A DNA stretch of 64,000 bases, from contig JBMHDF010000002.1 of the NCBI GenBank assembly GCA_049889535.1, forward strand, positions 38,767 to 102,766. The letters run 5' to 3'. A program made the translations under genes and the position numbers. The stretch comes from JAYQKL01 sp049889535. Its GTDB lineage: Bacteria; Pseudomonadota; Alphaproteobacteria; RS24. The notes under the pieces are model-generated. The model was not told the DNA's origin. It saw only the letters and a program-made list of their open reading frames with translations, and did no database searches. Of this stretch, positions 43,509 to 52,479 are shown piece after piece (position 1 is the stretch's first letter; each line of letters begins with the position of its first letter).

Positions 43509-45305
43509 CTATTGGGCATTATACCATATCGGCGAGGAGTATGCGCGCTCGCGAATAACCGTTGCATGTTTGGTGATAGACGGGTCGGCCTCCAGCGCGA
43601 TGGCATCAAGTAAAGTGTGTCGATAAGTCGGCATTTCCAGCACGCGCACATAGTAAAATGCATTTTGCGTTGGGTCGAAATCCGGATCTTGCCAGTAAAG
43701 TGAAAACTGCGCTACCCCGCCCTGATGTTCTGTAATGGCTCTATCTAAATCAACTTTTGATTGAGTAATATTTGCGCGCGCCACATCGTAAATTTTCTCA
43801 TGTGATTTGCCCTCAGCATCAACCCAACCCTTGATGATTTGCACAATTTCCAAATCCTGGCTCAAAGGGTCTTTTGCGGCTTGGATTAAAAAGCTGGGTA
43901 TTTGTCCCTTACTGGTTGGGTTCAATTCGCCCCCCATTGGCACGCCTTTGCGATAGCCAATGCGTGCGAGGTCGGTTTGGGTGGCGTCTTTTTTCTTAAA
44001 TGCCCAGCCTGCAAAAAACCGCAAACCTATTCGGGGGCCTGAACTGGCGTAAACTTCGCGTCGTTTAAAAGCTGCCGCAATGGCCTCGCGGGTGTTTTCG
44101 GTGGCCCATACAGCTGACAGGCCCTGCGCAGCGGCATCCCAACCAACAGAGGTTGGCACGGTTGTTTTGTGTTTGTTTTCAGGCGTGCTGTCATTGGCAT
44201 ATTTGCCATGAAAATTACCCTCCTCAACACTCACTAATCCTGTGTGACTGTCTGAGGCGCCGACAACCCCAAATTTATAGGGGTTGATGCCGATTTTTGG
44301 CTCAAGCTCTAAGCCACGCTTTAGGGCAGAGCGCATGAAGCCGCCAATCTCCACAGTAGCTTTAATGGATTTCGTGCCATCAGCCAGCGTCGTGGTGCCG
44401 AGCAAATGTTCATATTTTTCAAAGCCAGCAAATTCGTCTAAGGGCGATAAAAGCGGGTGTGTCTCGCTATCACCTTTATATTGAATAACCTCTTCCACAG
44501 GCTCCCATTTTGCGCGCGCTTCGGCATAGGCGCGGTCAATAGGGTTCCCATCTTCGTCATTTTCAGGGAAAAATCGACCAAGCGATAAATTCATATTATG
44601 GCCAATGGCAATAAAATCTGTGTCATATTTTTCAGCTGTCGATTCCATCCAGGCCCAGAGGTCACGTGGTTTCATTGATTGAAAAGAAGAAAAGGGCAGG
44701 TATTTTTTGGCCTTCTCGCCGCCATTAGGGGTGAAAACAATGCGGTGCAAATTGACCGAATTTGGCATTGAACTCCATTCCCAGCCTGCAAAGCTGGTAA
44801 ATATGCCGGGTTCATTATGCATATCAGCAAAATCTACCATTTTACTCCAAATGGAACTGCGGATATCATCAGCATTCATTTGCGCAATTTCTTCATTATC
44901 ACCCGCCGCCTGATTAATGATTTCCGCAAAAATTTCATCTTCACGGCCATTTTGAAGCGCATCATAAATGCGCTTACCCATTGGGTAGCTGAGCAATTCA
45001 GGATTGCCCTTGTCAATTTCAGGGAATACACCAAGAAACTCTGCATGATCGGTCACAACAAGAAAATCAAGCGGGCGGTCAATGCGCACGCGCCCGCGAT
45101 GGCCCGGGTGTATTACGGGTAAGCCTTTCGCATATCGATAGGCTGTATCCGGGTCAGCTGACCGATTGCCGAGCAAATATGCATCAAGAGAATATGATGT
45201 ATGAAGGTGTGTATCGCCCCAATAGAGATTTGTTTGCGCCTGTGCTGAAGGTGCAACCACAAAGCCAATAAGCCATAAGCCTAAGCAAAATTTTCTGAAA
45301 GACAT
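43509..45305 (-). CDS. DUF3604 protein (PHP-like metal-binding fold), secreted
   Basis: A 598-residue DUF3604 protein with a signal peptide (LGLWLIGFVVAPSAQAQ). Likely metal-binding motifs are YWGDTHLHTSYSLDAY, VVTDHAEFLG and VGASDSHTG, matching the paralogue at 36029-38134, and the C-terminus ends in YSSPIWYNAQ. The ATG at 45305 with an AGGGGG site is chosen over a TTG two codons earlier. It is about 100 residues shorter than its paralogue and lacks the membrane anchor. It converges with the nitronate monooxygenase gene; its function is unknown. Confidence 0.86.
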   Translation of the reverse strand: MSFRKFCLGLWLIGFVVAPSAQAQTNLYWGDTHLHTSYSLDAYLLGNRSADPDTAYRYAKGLPVIHPGHRGRVRIDRPLDFLVVTDHAEFLGVFPEIDKGNPELLSYPMGKRIYDALQNGREDEIFAEIINQAAGDNEEIAQMNADDIRSSIWSKMVDFADMHNEPGIFTSFAGWEWSSMPNSVNLHRIVFTPNGGEKAKKYLPFSSFQSMKPRDLWAWMESTAEKYDTDFIAIGHNMNLSLGRFFPENDEDGNPIDRAYAEARAKWEPVEEVIQYKGDSETHPLLSPLDEFAGFEKYEHLLGTTTLADGTKSIKATVEIGGFMRSALKRGLELEPKIGINPYKFGVVGASDSHTGLVSVEEGNFHGKYANDSTPENKHKTTVPTSVGWDAAAQGLSAVWATENTREAIAAAFKRREVYASSGPRIGLRFFAGWAFKKKDATQTDLARIGYRKGVPMGGELNPTSKGQIPSFLIQAAKDPLSQDLEIVQIIKGWVDAEGKSHEKIYDVARANITQSKVDLDRAITEHQGGVAQFSLYWQDPDFDPTQNAFYYVRVLEMPTYRHTLLDAIALEADPSITKHATVIRERAYSSPIWYNAQ

Positions 45306-45473
45306 AACCAACCCCCTGTCGTGTTTTTATATTTTAAAGAATATCGCAGATATGTGTGATTACCAAGTGACGCGTTTGTAAAAATCACGCCCCTATTGGA
45401 TAGGCTGGTATTTTAAGGATTTTTTTGGCATGCTGTTTAAATGAAATTTTAATATAAATTGGTGAGGGTAAAA

Positions 45474-46979
45474 ATGAGTGAGCAGTTTTCGATTAAACCC
45501 TATGCGGAAGTTGAGCATTTTGTAGCACATACAGATGTGATTGTATGCGGTTTTGGCGGCGCAGGGGGCAGTGCTGGTTTAGAGGCTGCGAGAGCAGGCG
45601 CGCAGGTTATCCTGTTCGAGCGCGCAAGCGGGTCGGGCGGTTCAACGGGTTTATCTAGCTGTGAAATGTATTTAGGCGGTTCAGGCGGCACCAAATTACA
45701 AAAAGAATTAGGCTTTGAGGATAGCACTGAAAATATGATTGCTTATCTGGAAACCGCGTTGGGTGAGCGGGGAGATGCTGAAAAAATAAAACTTTATGCC
45801 GAAGGTGCGGCTGACCATTTTGACTGGGTTGAAAGTCTGGGGGTTACCTATAAGCGCGCGGTGATGATGGGGCGTGATGTTGTGCCGCTGACCGATGAGT
45901 CGCTTTTATTTACTGGCAATGAGCGCACCTTAGAATTTGCTGAAAAAGCCCAGCCTGTGCCGCGTGGGCATTTACCCTCACATGAGGGTGACTTTGGCGG
46001 CCGGATTTTTATGGACGCACTGACCGAAGCGGTTGAGGCGGCAGGTGTTGATGTGCATTACGATAGCCGCGTGATGCATCTATTGGTGCAAGAGGATGGC
46101 CGCGTTGCGGGTGTAGGCGTGCGCGAAGATAATCAAATAGTTTATTATGGGGCGCGACGCGGTGTTGTTCTTGCCTCCGGTGGGTTCATTATGAACCAAG
46201 AAATGACGCGGCGCTATTTGCCTGAAGTGCATGAATGGGCGACCCCTTATGGCAACCCTTACGATATGGGCGATGGCATTCAGCTTGGTATGGCAGCCGG
46301 TGGCCGCGTTATTAATATGGATGAGGCGTTTTTATCTTTTCCGCTTTACCCACCTGCTAAACTCACCAATGGTATTTTGGTTAATATGCGCGGTGAACGC
46401 TATGTCAATGAAGATGCGTATCTTGCTCGGCTTGGGCATTTTTCAAGTCTGCAGCCTGAGCAAAAAGTCTATTTGCTCGTAGACCAGGATGATTATGACC
46501 ACCCGATGTATATTGAACGTCTCGATATGGTGGCTGTGGGCGACACAATTGAAGAAATTGCAAAAGAGGCAGGCTTTTTTCCAGCTGGCGCGTTAGAAGA
46601 AACCGTTGCTTATTTCAACCGCTTTGCTGAAAAGGGCGAGGATCCAAAATTCCGTAAGGCCAAAGAATGGCTGAAACCGCTGCGCGTTAAGCCATTTGCA
46701 TTGCTGGATTTGTCTTTTGAAAGTCAAACAGCGGTAATTATGCCAGGCACAAAAGGGCCGTTAACTTTTTCTTTGGGTGGATTGGATACTTTACCATCTG
46801 GTGAGGTGAAACATGTAAGTGGTGGCGTGGTGCCGGGTCTTTTTGCGGCAGGGCGCGCGACGGCTGGCTTGCCGCGCACAGGAAAAGGCTATTCAAGCGG
46901 CATGTCTGTAGGTGATGCGACATTTTTTGGCCGCCGCGCCGGAAAAAGCGCAGCGGCCTCAAATCCGATGAAAGATTAA
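45474..46979 (+). CDS. FAD-dependent dehydrogenase (fumarate reductase/3-ketosteroid dehydrogenase-like)
   Basis: A 501-residue flavoprotein of the FAD_binding_2 family. The dinucleotide motif GFGGAGGSAGLEAARAGA lies near residue 30, and the C-terminus has GLFAAGRATAGLPRTGKGYS and SGMSVGDATFFGRRAG. This family includes fumarate reductase, 3-ketosteroid delta-1-dehydrogenase and urocanate reductase; the active-site sequence does not identify which. The ATG at 45474 has a GTGAGGG site. It stands alone, divergent from the DUF3604 gene and convergent with a TonB receptor gene. In the catabolic setting a ring-dehydrogenating role is plausible. Confidence 0.82.
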   Translation: MSEQFSIKPYAEVEHFVAHTDVIVCGFGGAGGSAGLEAARAGAQVILFERASGSGGSTGLSSCEMYLGGSGGTKLQKELGFEDSTENMIAYLETALGERGDAEKIKLYAEGAADHFDWVESLGVTYKRAVMMGRDVVPLTDESLLFTGNERTLEFAEKAQPVPRGHLPSHEGDFGGRIFMDALTEAVEAAGVDVHYDSRVMHLLVQEDGRVAGVGVREDNQIVYYGARRGVVLASGGFIMNQEMTRRYLPEVHEWATPYGNPYDMGDGIQLGMAAGGRVINMDEAFLSFPLYPPAKLTNGILVNMRGERYVNEDAYLARLGHFSSLQPEQKVYLLVDQDDYDHPMYIERLDMVAVGDTIEEIAKEAGFFPAGALEETVAYFNRFAEKGEDPKFRKAKEWLKPLRVKPFALLDLSFESQTAVIMPGTKGPLTFSLGGLDTLPSGEVKHVSGGVVPGLFAAGRATAGLPRTGKGYSSGMSVGDATFFGRRAGKSAAASNPMKD

Positions 46980-46986
46980 GCCTTAT

Positions 46987-49026
46987 CTAGAACGCATATA
47001 AAAGTGTCATGCTTAAATCACGCCCTGCTTGGGGTGCTAAATCTTTTAAATCGCTGCTGTGATGGCGGATTTCTTCATCAGTTAGATTTTCCGCCGCAAA
47101 GCTTACAGTTAACCCGTTCGCTTGAGGTGGCGTCCAATCAACTGAAATATCAAGCTTTTCATAGCCATCGGTTTTTAATTCACGCGGCGCCAATCGGTCC
47201 TGGTCGTCAACCAAATGCACGCGCATATTCAGGCTGACGCTTGTCCAATCGAGATGGGTATCCCATACTAATTTATGCGCTGGTATGGCACGCATTGGCG
47301 CCCCATCATCACGAGTGCCGTTTAAATGACTAAAGCCGAGTTGATTGACAAGTTTCGCGCCCTGCCATTTTGCTTGATGTTTCAAACTGATTTCGAAACC
47401 TTCAAGTTCAGCATCTTGTTGGCGATAGGCATAGCTATCAAGACCCTCATGCTGCGTTGGCAGGCGTTCAAGATAAATGAAATCCTGATAGTCAATTCTG
47501 TAAGCAGAAAGCGACAGGGATAAATTATCTATTTTTTGGCGATAGTAAACCTCACTGGTGGTTGAGGTCTCTTTATCTAGGCTTCTATCACCGGTTTCAT
47601 GTCGACGTGCCGCAGCATGCACCCCATCTGCATATAATTCAGTAGGCGCTGGCGCCCGCTCATTAGAAGCCAGAGAAATCCCAAATAATGCATTGTCTGA
47701 GGGCTTATAGCCCAAGCCAAAAGAAACGCTAACCATATCATCGCTGCGTGAATGTGCGGCACTATTCACCTCTTGTTGGTCTAACCGCAGGCCAGTTTCC
47801 GCAATCCAGTTTTGCCACTCACCGCGCCATAAATGATACAGGCTGAGGACTTCGGTATTGGTTGATGGCAAATAGGCTTCAGCACCCCGCGAAGATAAAT
47901 CGACATCGCGCCAGCTCGCCCCAAACAAACCAAGACCATTTGTATTTAAATCGCCCAATTCTAATTTGGTCTCAACCATCTCTTGGTTAAACGCTGTGCC
48001 AATTTCAGCACCTTCTAGCTCTTGGTGGTCATAATCAATCATGGTTACATCAAATAAAAAGGATTCGAGGCGACCATTTAATTGACCATTAAGTCGCGCG
48101 CGCAGCGTTTCTTTCTCGAATTTGATTTTAACAGCGCCCTCTTTATCTTCACCATGATCATCATCATGATGTTCTTCATGTGTATGGCCGATAACCCCAT
48201 AGCTTGTATCTTGCATATTGGCCATAAGGGTAAGGCGTAAATTATCATCACCAAATTGACCGGCCAGCGTATAAGCTTCTTGGTCGACCCATGAATTTTC
48301 TAATTCCTGAGCGCCGCCTTCGGCTGTTTCACCTTCTTCTTGCAGTTGGTAAAAGCTTTCTGCGCCGCTGGGGATTTCCATATTATCTTTATCGAGATGG
48401 AAAGCTGAAGCTGAAATCGATAAGCGGCCAGTATTTTGGCGTGCGAAGAATCCGCCATGCATACGCTCAGCCGCATCACCATAACCAGTGGTCACAAAAC
48501 CACCTGAAGGCATGACTTGTAATAAGTGCCGATTATACATATTCACAACGCCTGTATTGGCATAAGCGCCATATCGCAGCGCGCTGGCGCCTTTTAATAG
48601 TTCCACACGTTCAAAATCAACTAAAGATAACGCATTTGCATGGTCACCAGCGGTGCTTGAAATATCGCCTTGCATTAATCCATTTTCCAATACTGCGATA
48701 CGATAGCCGCCAAGCCCGCGAATGACGGGCCGACCAACCGCTGCCCCGTAAGAGGCTTGGTCAACACCAGGCAGATGCTCTATCAGCTGCCCAATATTGG
48801 TTGATATTTTATGATGAATGTCATCCTCATTGATGAGGTTGACGGTTGAAATGAGATCAGATTGTTGACTGTTATAGGGGCTGCTTCTGACAATAATTTC
48901 CTCAAATAACAGATTGTCTTCTGCCCTTGTCTTTGTCTCTGTCTCTGTCTCTGCATATGCAATGTGTGGATAGCTGCATACAGATATATAACTGGCCAGC
49001 ATGGCCATTTTGATTTGCTTTCGCAT
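46987..49026 (-). CDS. TonB-dependent receptor, ZnuD-like (His-rich loop)
   Basis: A 679-residue outer-membrane receptor with a signal peptide (residues about 1-25), a TonB-box region followed by LFEEIIVRSSP, a plug domain (GVDQASYGAAVGRPVIRG, FERVELLKGASALRYG), and a barrel ending in Phe (SMTLLYAF). A His/Asp-rich loop (HTHEEHHDDDHGED, about residues 283-296) and the plug sequence resemble ZnuD-type zinc receptors; copper is an alternative. It is downstream of a small membrane protein of similar association, 37 bases away. A run of four GTCTYT hexamers near the mature N-terminus encodes ETETETKT. Confidence 0.87.
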   Translation of the reverse strand: MRKQIKMAMLASYISVCSYPHIAYAETETETKTRAEDNLLFEEIIVRSSPYNSQQSDLISTVNLINEDDIHHKISTNIGQLIEHLPGVDQASYGAAVGRPVIRGLGGYRIAVLENGLMQGDISSTAGDHANALSLVDFERVELLKGASALRYGAYANTGVVNMYNRHLLQVMPSGGFVTTGYGDAAERMHGGFFARQNTGRLSISASAFHLDKDNMEIPSGAESFYQLQEEGETAEGGAQELENSWVDQEAYTLAGQFGDDNLRLTLMANMQDTSYGVIGHTHEEHHDDDHGEDKEGAVKIKFEKETLRARLNGQLNGRLESFLFDVTMIDYDHQELEGAEIGTAFNQEMVETKLELGDLNTNGLGLFGASWRDVDLSSRGAEAYLPSTNTEVLSLYHLWRGEWQNWIAETGLRLDQQEVNSAAHSRSDDMVSVSFGLGYKPSDNALFGISLASNERAPAPTELYADGVHAAARRHETGDRSLDKETSTTSEVYYRQKIDNLSLSLSAYRIDYQDFIYLERLPTQHEGLDSYAYRQQDAELEGFEISLKHQAKWQGAKLVNQLGFSHLNGTRDDGAPMRAIPAHKLVWDTHLDWTSVSLNMRVHLVDDQDRLAPRELKTDGYEKLDISVDWTPPQANGLTVSFAAENLTDEEIRHHSSDLKDLAPQAGRDLSMTLLYAF
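48929..48952. repeat. Hexanucleotide tandem repeat in a TonB-receptor gene
   Basis: Four copies of GTCTYT on the plus strand, coding for alternating Glu/Thr just after the signal peptide of the receptor. Unit length is a multiple of three, so copy changes would lengthen the protein without breaking the frame. Confidence 0.7.
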
Positions 49027-49062
49027 GATTATCTCCTGAATAGGTTCGTATTATTGTTGGTT

Positions 49063-49425
49063 TCAGGAGTTAGCGGGTGGGGCGCGGGCGGAAAAGCCTA
49101 CACGATATTGGCTGGTTAAATTATCCGTTAATATTTGAAAAAATTGCGCCAGCTGCAGCGGTGGCTGGGCTTTAATAATGATGGGTGGTGAATAAATTTC
49201 TGCGGTTTTTTGTAGCAGACATTCACTTTCATGCTGAATTTCTTGTTTGTCGGGAGCAGATGACTTGTTGTTTCCATTTTCATGAACGAAATGCGTGTCA
49301 TGATAAACCCCAAGCTGATGCTGCGCGATGTGCAGATAGCCTGACAGCAACACAAAAACAGCTAGAACAACAGCAATATTGTTGGGTTTTAAAATATCAG
49401 TTATTTTTCTTATCAGTGTTTTCAT
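49063..49425 (-). CDS. Small membrane/periplasmic protein (DUF2946-like)
   Basis: A 120-residue protein with one hydrophobic helix (about 17-33, IAVVLAVFVLLSGYLHI), a His-rich stretch after it (HIAQHQLGVYHDTHFVH), two cysteine-free segments with a single Cys, and the C-terminus FSARAPPANS, similar to DUF2946-type proteins found next to metal-related TonB receptors. It is transcribed with the ZnuD-like receptor. No good ribosome-binding site precedes the ATG at 49425, so the start is uncertain. Confidence 0.6.
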   Translation of the reverse strand: MKTLIRKITDILKPNNIAVVLAVFVLLSGYLHIAQHQLGVYHDTHFVHENGNNKSSAPDKQEIQHESECLLQKTAEIYSPPIIIKAQPPLQLAQFFQILTDNLTSQYRVGFSARAPPANS

Positions 49426-49544
49426 TTGTATTTAATATAAGCCCCCGCGATTTTGGCGCAAGAAAATTATTGAGCTCATAGGCGCTTTTCGATACATGTG
49501 AAGCTTCATGATAAGGCAAATAAGGCAAGAAAAGAGAGAGCAAA

Positions 49545-49949
49545 ATGATTGGACGATTAAACCATGTTGGCGTAGCGACACCGTCAATTGATGAGAGTGT
49601 TAAATTATATCGCGACAAATTAGGCGCGACTAAAATTGGCGAAAAATTTGCAATGGAAGAGCAGGGGGTTTGGGTTTGTTTTGTGGACTTGCTCAATTCG
49701 CAAATTGAGCTGATTGAACCAATTGATGAAACCAGTACGATTATGAATTTCTTGAAACAAAACCCCGCTGGTGGCCAACATCATGTGTGTTATGAAGTTG
49801 ATGATTTGCTCGCAGCGCGTGATGATATGCTGGCAAAAGGCGTGCGGGTTTTAGGTGAGCCGCGTATTGGCGCGCATGGCACGCCGATTATATTTTTGCA
49901 CCCGAAAGATATGGGCGGTGTGTTGATTGAGTTGATGCAAAAACCCTAA
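49545..49949 (+). CDS. mce: Methylmalonyl-CoA epimerase
   Basis: Interconverts (S)- and (R)-methylmalonyl-CoA on the propionyl-CoA to succinyl-CoA route. The 134-residue VOC-fold protein has the metal-binding His in LNHVGVATPS, GGQHHVCYEVDD, and the C-terminal GTPIIFLHPKDMGGVLIELMQ with the catalytic Glu. The ATG has a GAGAGAGC site. It stands alone on this strand beside a beta-oxidation fusion gene, consistent with odd-chain or branched substrates yielding propionyl-CoA. No mutase gene is in the window. Confidence 0.93.
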   Translation: MIGRLNHVGVATPSIDESVKLYRDKLGATKIGEKFAMEEQGVWVCFVDLLNSQIELIEPIDETSTIMNFLKQNPAGGQHHVCYEVDDLLAARDDMLAKGVRVLGEPRIGAHGTPIIFLHPKDMGGVLIELMQKP

Positions 49950-49959
49950 AGGGTCAAAC

Positions 49960-52335
49960 CTATTTGTTTTTCCAATTTGGCTTTTGTTTCAGCATAAAAG
50001 CGGTTAGGCCAGCTTGTAAATCTTCTGAAATAGCGACTTTGATGAGGGCATTTGATGGCTGTTTAAGCGCATCTATCGGGTCGGCATGATGCGCCGCTGC
50101 CTGCATAGCTTGTAAAGATGCAGAAACCGCGCTTGGGCTGACCGCGCAAATGGTTTTAGCCAAGTCACGCGCCGCTGTCATCGCCGCACCCGCTTCAGCT
50201 TTGACATTGACCAATCCGTAATGACAGGCCTCATCAATTTTCATGGCGCGGCCGGTTAAAATCATTTCATTGGCAATTTGTGCTGGTAATTTTTGCGGTA
50301 ATCTAAAAATACCGCCTGCGCCGGCGATTAATCCTGTTTTGACCTCGGGCAGAGCAAATTGCGCATTGGCATCCGCAACGATTAAGTCGCAGGCCAATGC
50401 AATTTCTAAACCGCCGCCAAAAGCGAAGCCATTCACGGCGGCAATAACGGGTTTGGTACGATTTTGCCGATGGGTTAAACCGCCAAAGCCCGTTTCTGGA
50501 ATCCAAATTGGGTTGCCGGTCGCCATATATTTTAAATCATTGCCTGCTGAAAAAGCTTTATCGCCTGCACCGGTGATAATGGCGACCCAGAGCGAGCGGT
50601 CTTGCTCGTATAAATCAAAAATTTGTTCTAACTCAAAATTGGCTTCAGGGGTCAGGCTATTGCGTGCCTCTGGCCGGTTGATGGTCACTTCTAAAATATG
50701 GTCATGGCGCGTGACCTCACAAAATTTAAAATCGGCATCTAGGTTACCAGCGATTTTAGGCATGAGCGCTAAGGTAGTTTCAGGCGCGAAACTAAACCGG
50801 TTGCCCGGCCCTTTACTGGTCACGTAAATCTCTTTATCCAATGGGTCCGCCGCGGCGTCATCATCAAGCATATGCGCAAGAGTTGTTTTATCCGCACGGT
50901 CTGTTGAGCCGATAAATCGCCGGTCATCACCCAGTCGCCCCAGCACAAAACCCCGCACTGGCCCCTTGCGATTAAATTCAACTGCATAGGCTTCTATCTG
51001 CGCACGACCATCAGCATAAGCCGCCACTTCGGGTGTTTCTTGGGCGTCTATTATTTTTTTAAGTTTGGCTTTATCTGCTTCTTGCCAGCCTTTTTCGGGC
51101 GGGTGGGTGCTGTAAATACCAACACTGTGTTTAGACAAAAAACCACCATTGGCACCGACCAGCCCATAGGCTCTTTTTTCCTGCCGCAATTTTTGGGCCA
51201 TATTCACAATGGCATGCATAGCGTAATTATTGCCAGGCCCCCCAAAAAAGGGCAGCCCACCAGTCACAGTCAAGCCGCGCGGGTCGTCAGGGGTAATCTG
51301 CAAGGCTTCACAAGCGACAAAGACGGCAAGCGGGAAACAGCTATATAAATCCATGAATTTGATTTTTTCATGGGTCAATTCGGCGGCTTCAAAAGCGCCA
51401 TCATAAGCTGCTTGCATGGCGACAGATTGCCCTATATCAGCCCGTTGGCTCAGCGTTTTTTCAACTGTATCACTGCCCGCAATCGGATAAATATAATGCG
51501 CGGGGTCAATGCCAAAACTTTGCGCAGCTGCAGCGCTCATCATTAAAACAGCTGCACCAAGATTAACACCGTCTTTGGCTGTCATCGCGCGCGAATATAA
51601 ATCAGTAATAGCGTTATTTTCAGGCGTGATGGTTTCAATTTCTTGCGCGCTCAGTGCTGTTGGAAACATGGCGCAAGGGTGGGTGGCTGCCACTTTAGCA
51701 AACTGTTCAAACAAAGCGGCGCATTCGCTGCGATAGGCTGCGCGGTTTAGACCTAAACGGCGACGGCGGGCATTTTCCATAGCGGTGTAAATCGCGGGAA
51801 TATTGATGAACTCGTTTAAAAACTGCCCTTCATCTAGGGTTTCGGCAATCCCTGCATCTCGGTCTTCAAATGGGTCCGTACTTGGCTCATGCCAATCCGC
51901 GCCTTGGCCAGCCTTCAGCAAAGCTTTTTGATTGGCCAATGCCTCGGCGCCGACCAGTAAAACCACCTCATGTTGGCCTTGTGTGATTTTGCTGGCAAAT
52001 TCATTGACCAATTGTTGTGGGGCTTGTCCACCGCTCGCGGCATAAATCGCGTGTTGAGGCTTGATACCTAATCGTTTTGCAACTGCGCGTGGATAGTTTT
52101 CAGGGTCACCAAATGGGCTTTTTAAGGGCGCGCCAGAGTCTGAAAAAGTGCGCACCACGGCCACTGTGTCAATCGCGGTCGAAATTTTTTTCAAATTTGT
52201 TGAGCTGGTATTCGTATTCTCTAAAGCTCTTTGGGCGGCTTGTGCCATAAACGCCACTGGTGCTTCAGCCTGCGCCAAATCTTTTGGCACAGGTTTCATG
52301 ATTTCACCAATTCCAACAATGACAGGTTTTGCCAT
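49960..52335 (-). CDS. Thiolase-like / enoyl-CoA hydratase fusion protein
   Basis: A 791-residue two-domain protein. Residues about 1-510 form a thiolase-like domain of the acetyl-CoA acetyltransferase/lipid-transfer type; the usual N-terminal Cys is absent (YAASGGQAPQQLVNE) while the C-terminal His motif KHSVGIYST remains. Residues about 537-791 form a crotonase domain with AFSAGND, GFAFGGGLEIALACDL and FALPEVKTGL, keeping both catalytic Glu positions of enoyl-CoA hydratase. The fusion would channel hydration and a second acyl-CoA step, with no standard thiolysis expected. It is convergent with mce. Confidence 0.85.
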   Translation of the reverse strand: MAKPVIVGIGEIMKPVPKDLAQAEAPVAFMAQAAQRALENTNTSSTNLKKISTAIDTVAVVRTFSDSGAPLKSPFGDPENYPRAVAKRLGIKPQHAIYAASGGQAPQQLVNEFASKITQGQHEVVLLVGAEALANQKALLKAGQGADWHEPSTDPFEDRDAGIAETLDEGQFLNEFINIPAIYTAMENARRRRLGLNRAAYRSECAALFEQFAKVAATHPCAMFPTALSAQEIETITPENNAITDLYSRAMTAKDGVNLGAAVLMMSAAAAQSFGIDPAHYIYPIAGSDTVEKTLSQRADIGQSVAMQAAYDGAFEAAELTHEKIKFMDLYSCFPLAVFVACEALQITPDDPRGLTVTGGLPFFGGPGNNYAMHAIVNMAQKLRQEKRAYGLVGANGGFLSKHSVGIYSTHPPEKGWQEADKAKLKKIIDAQETPEVAAYADGRAQIEAYAVEFNRKGPVRGFVLGRLGDDRRFIGSTDRADKTTLAHMLDDDAAADPLDKEIYVTSKGPGNRFSFAPETTLALMPKIAGNLDADFKFCEVTRHDHILEVTINRPEARNSLTPEANFELEQIFDLYEQDRSLWVAIITGAGDKAFSAGNDLKYMATGNPIWIPETGFGGLTHRQNRTKPVIAAVNGFAFGGGLEIALACDLIVADANAQFALPEVKTGLIAGAGGIFRLPQKLPAQIANEMILTGRAMKIDEACHYGLVNVKAEAGAAMTAARDLAKTICAVSPSAVSASLQAMQAAAHHADPIDALKQPSNALIKVAISEDLQAGLTAFMLKQKPNWKNK

Positions 52336-52479
52336 TTTATCTCCCCCGATATTTAATCATATGCGATGGTTGGGCCAGGCTCAATATAAGCTTTCGTTTT
52401 ATTTGTTATCCCATTCGTGTTTGGTTTACATCTGGTTTTTGATTGCTTACCTTAGGCATTAAGGGGGCGTTCGCTTTTT

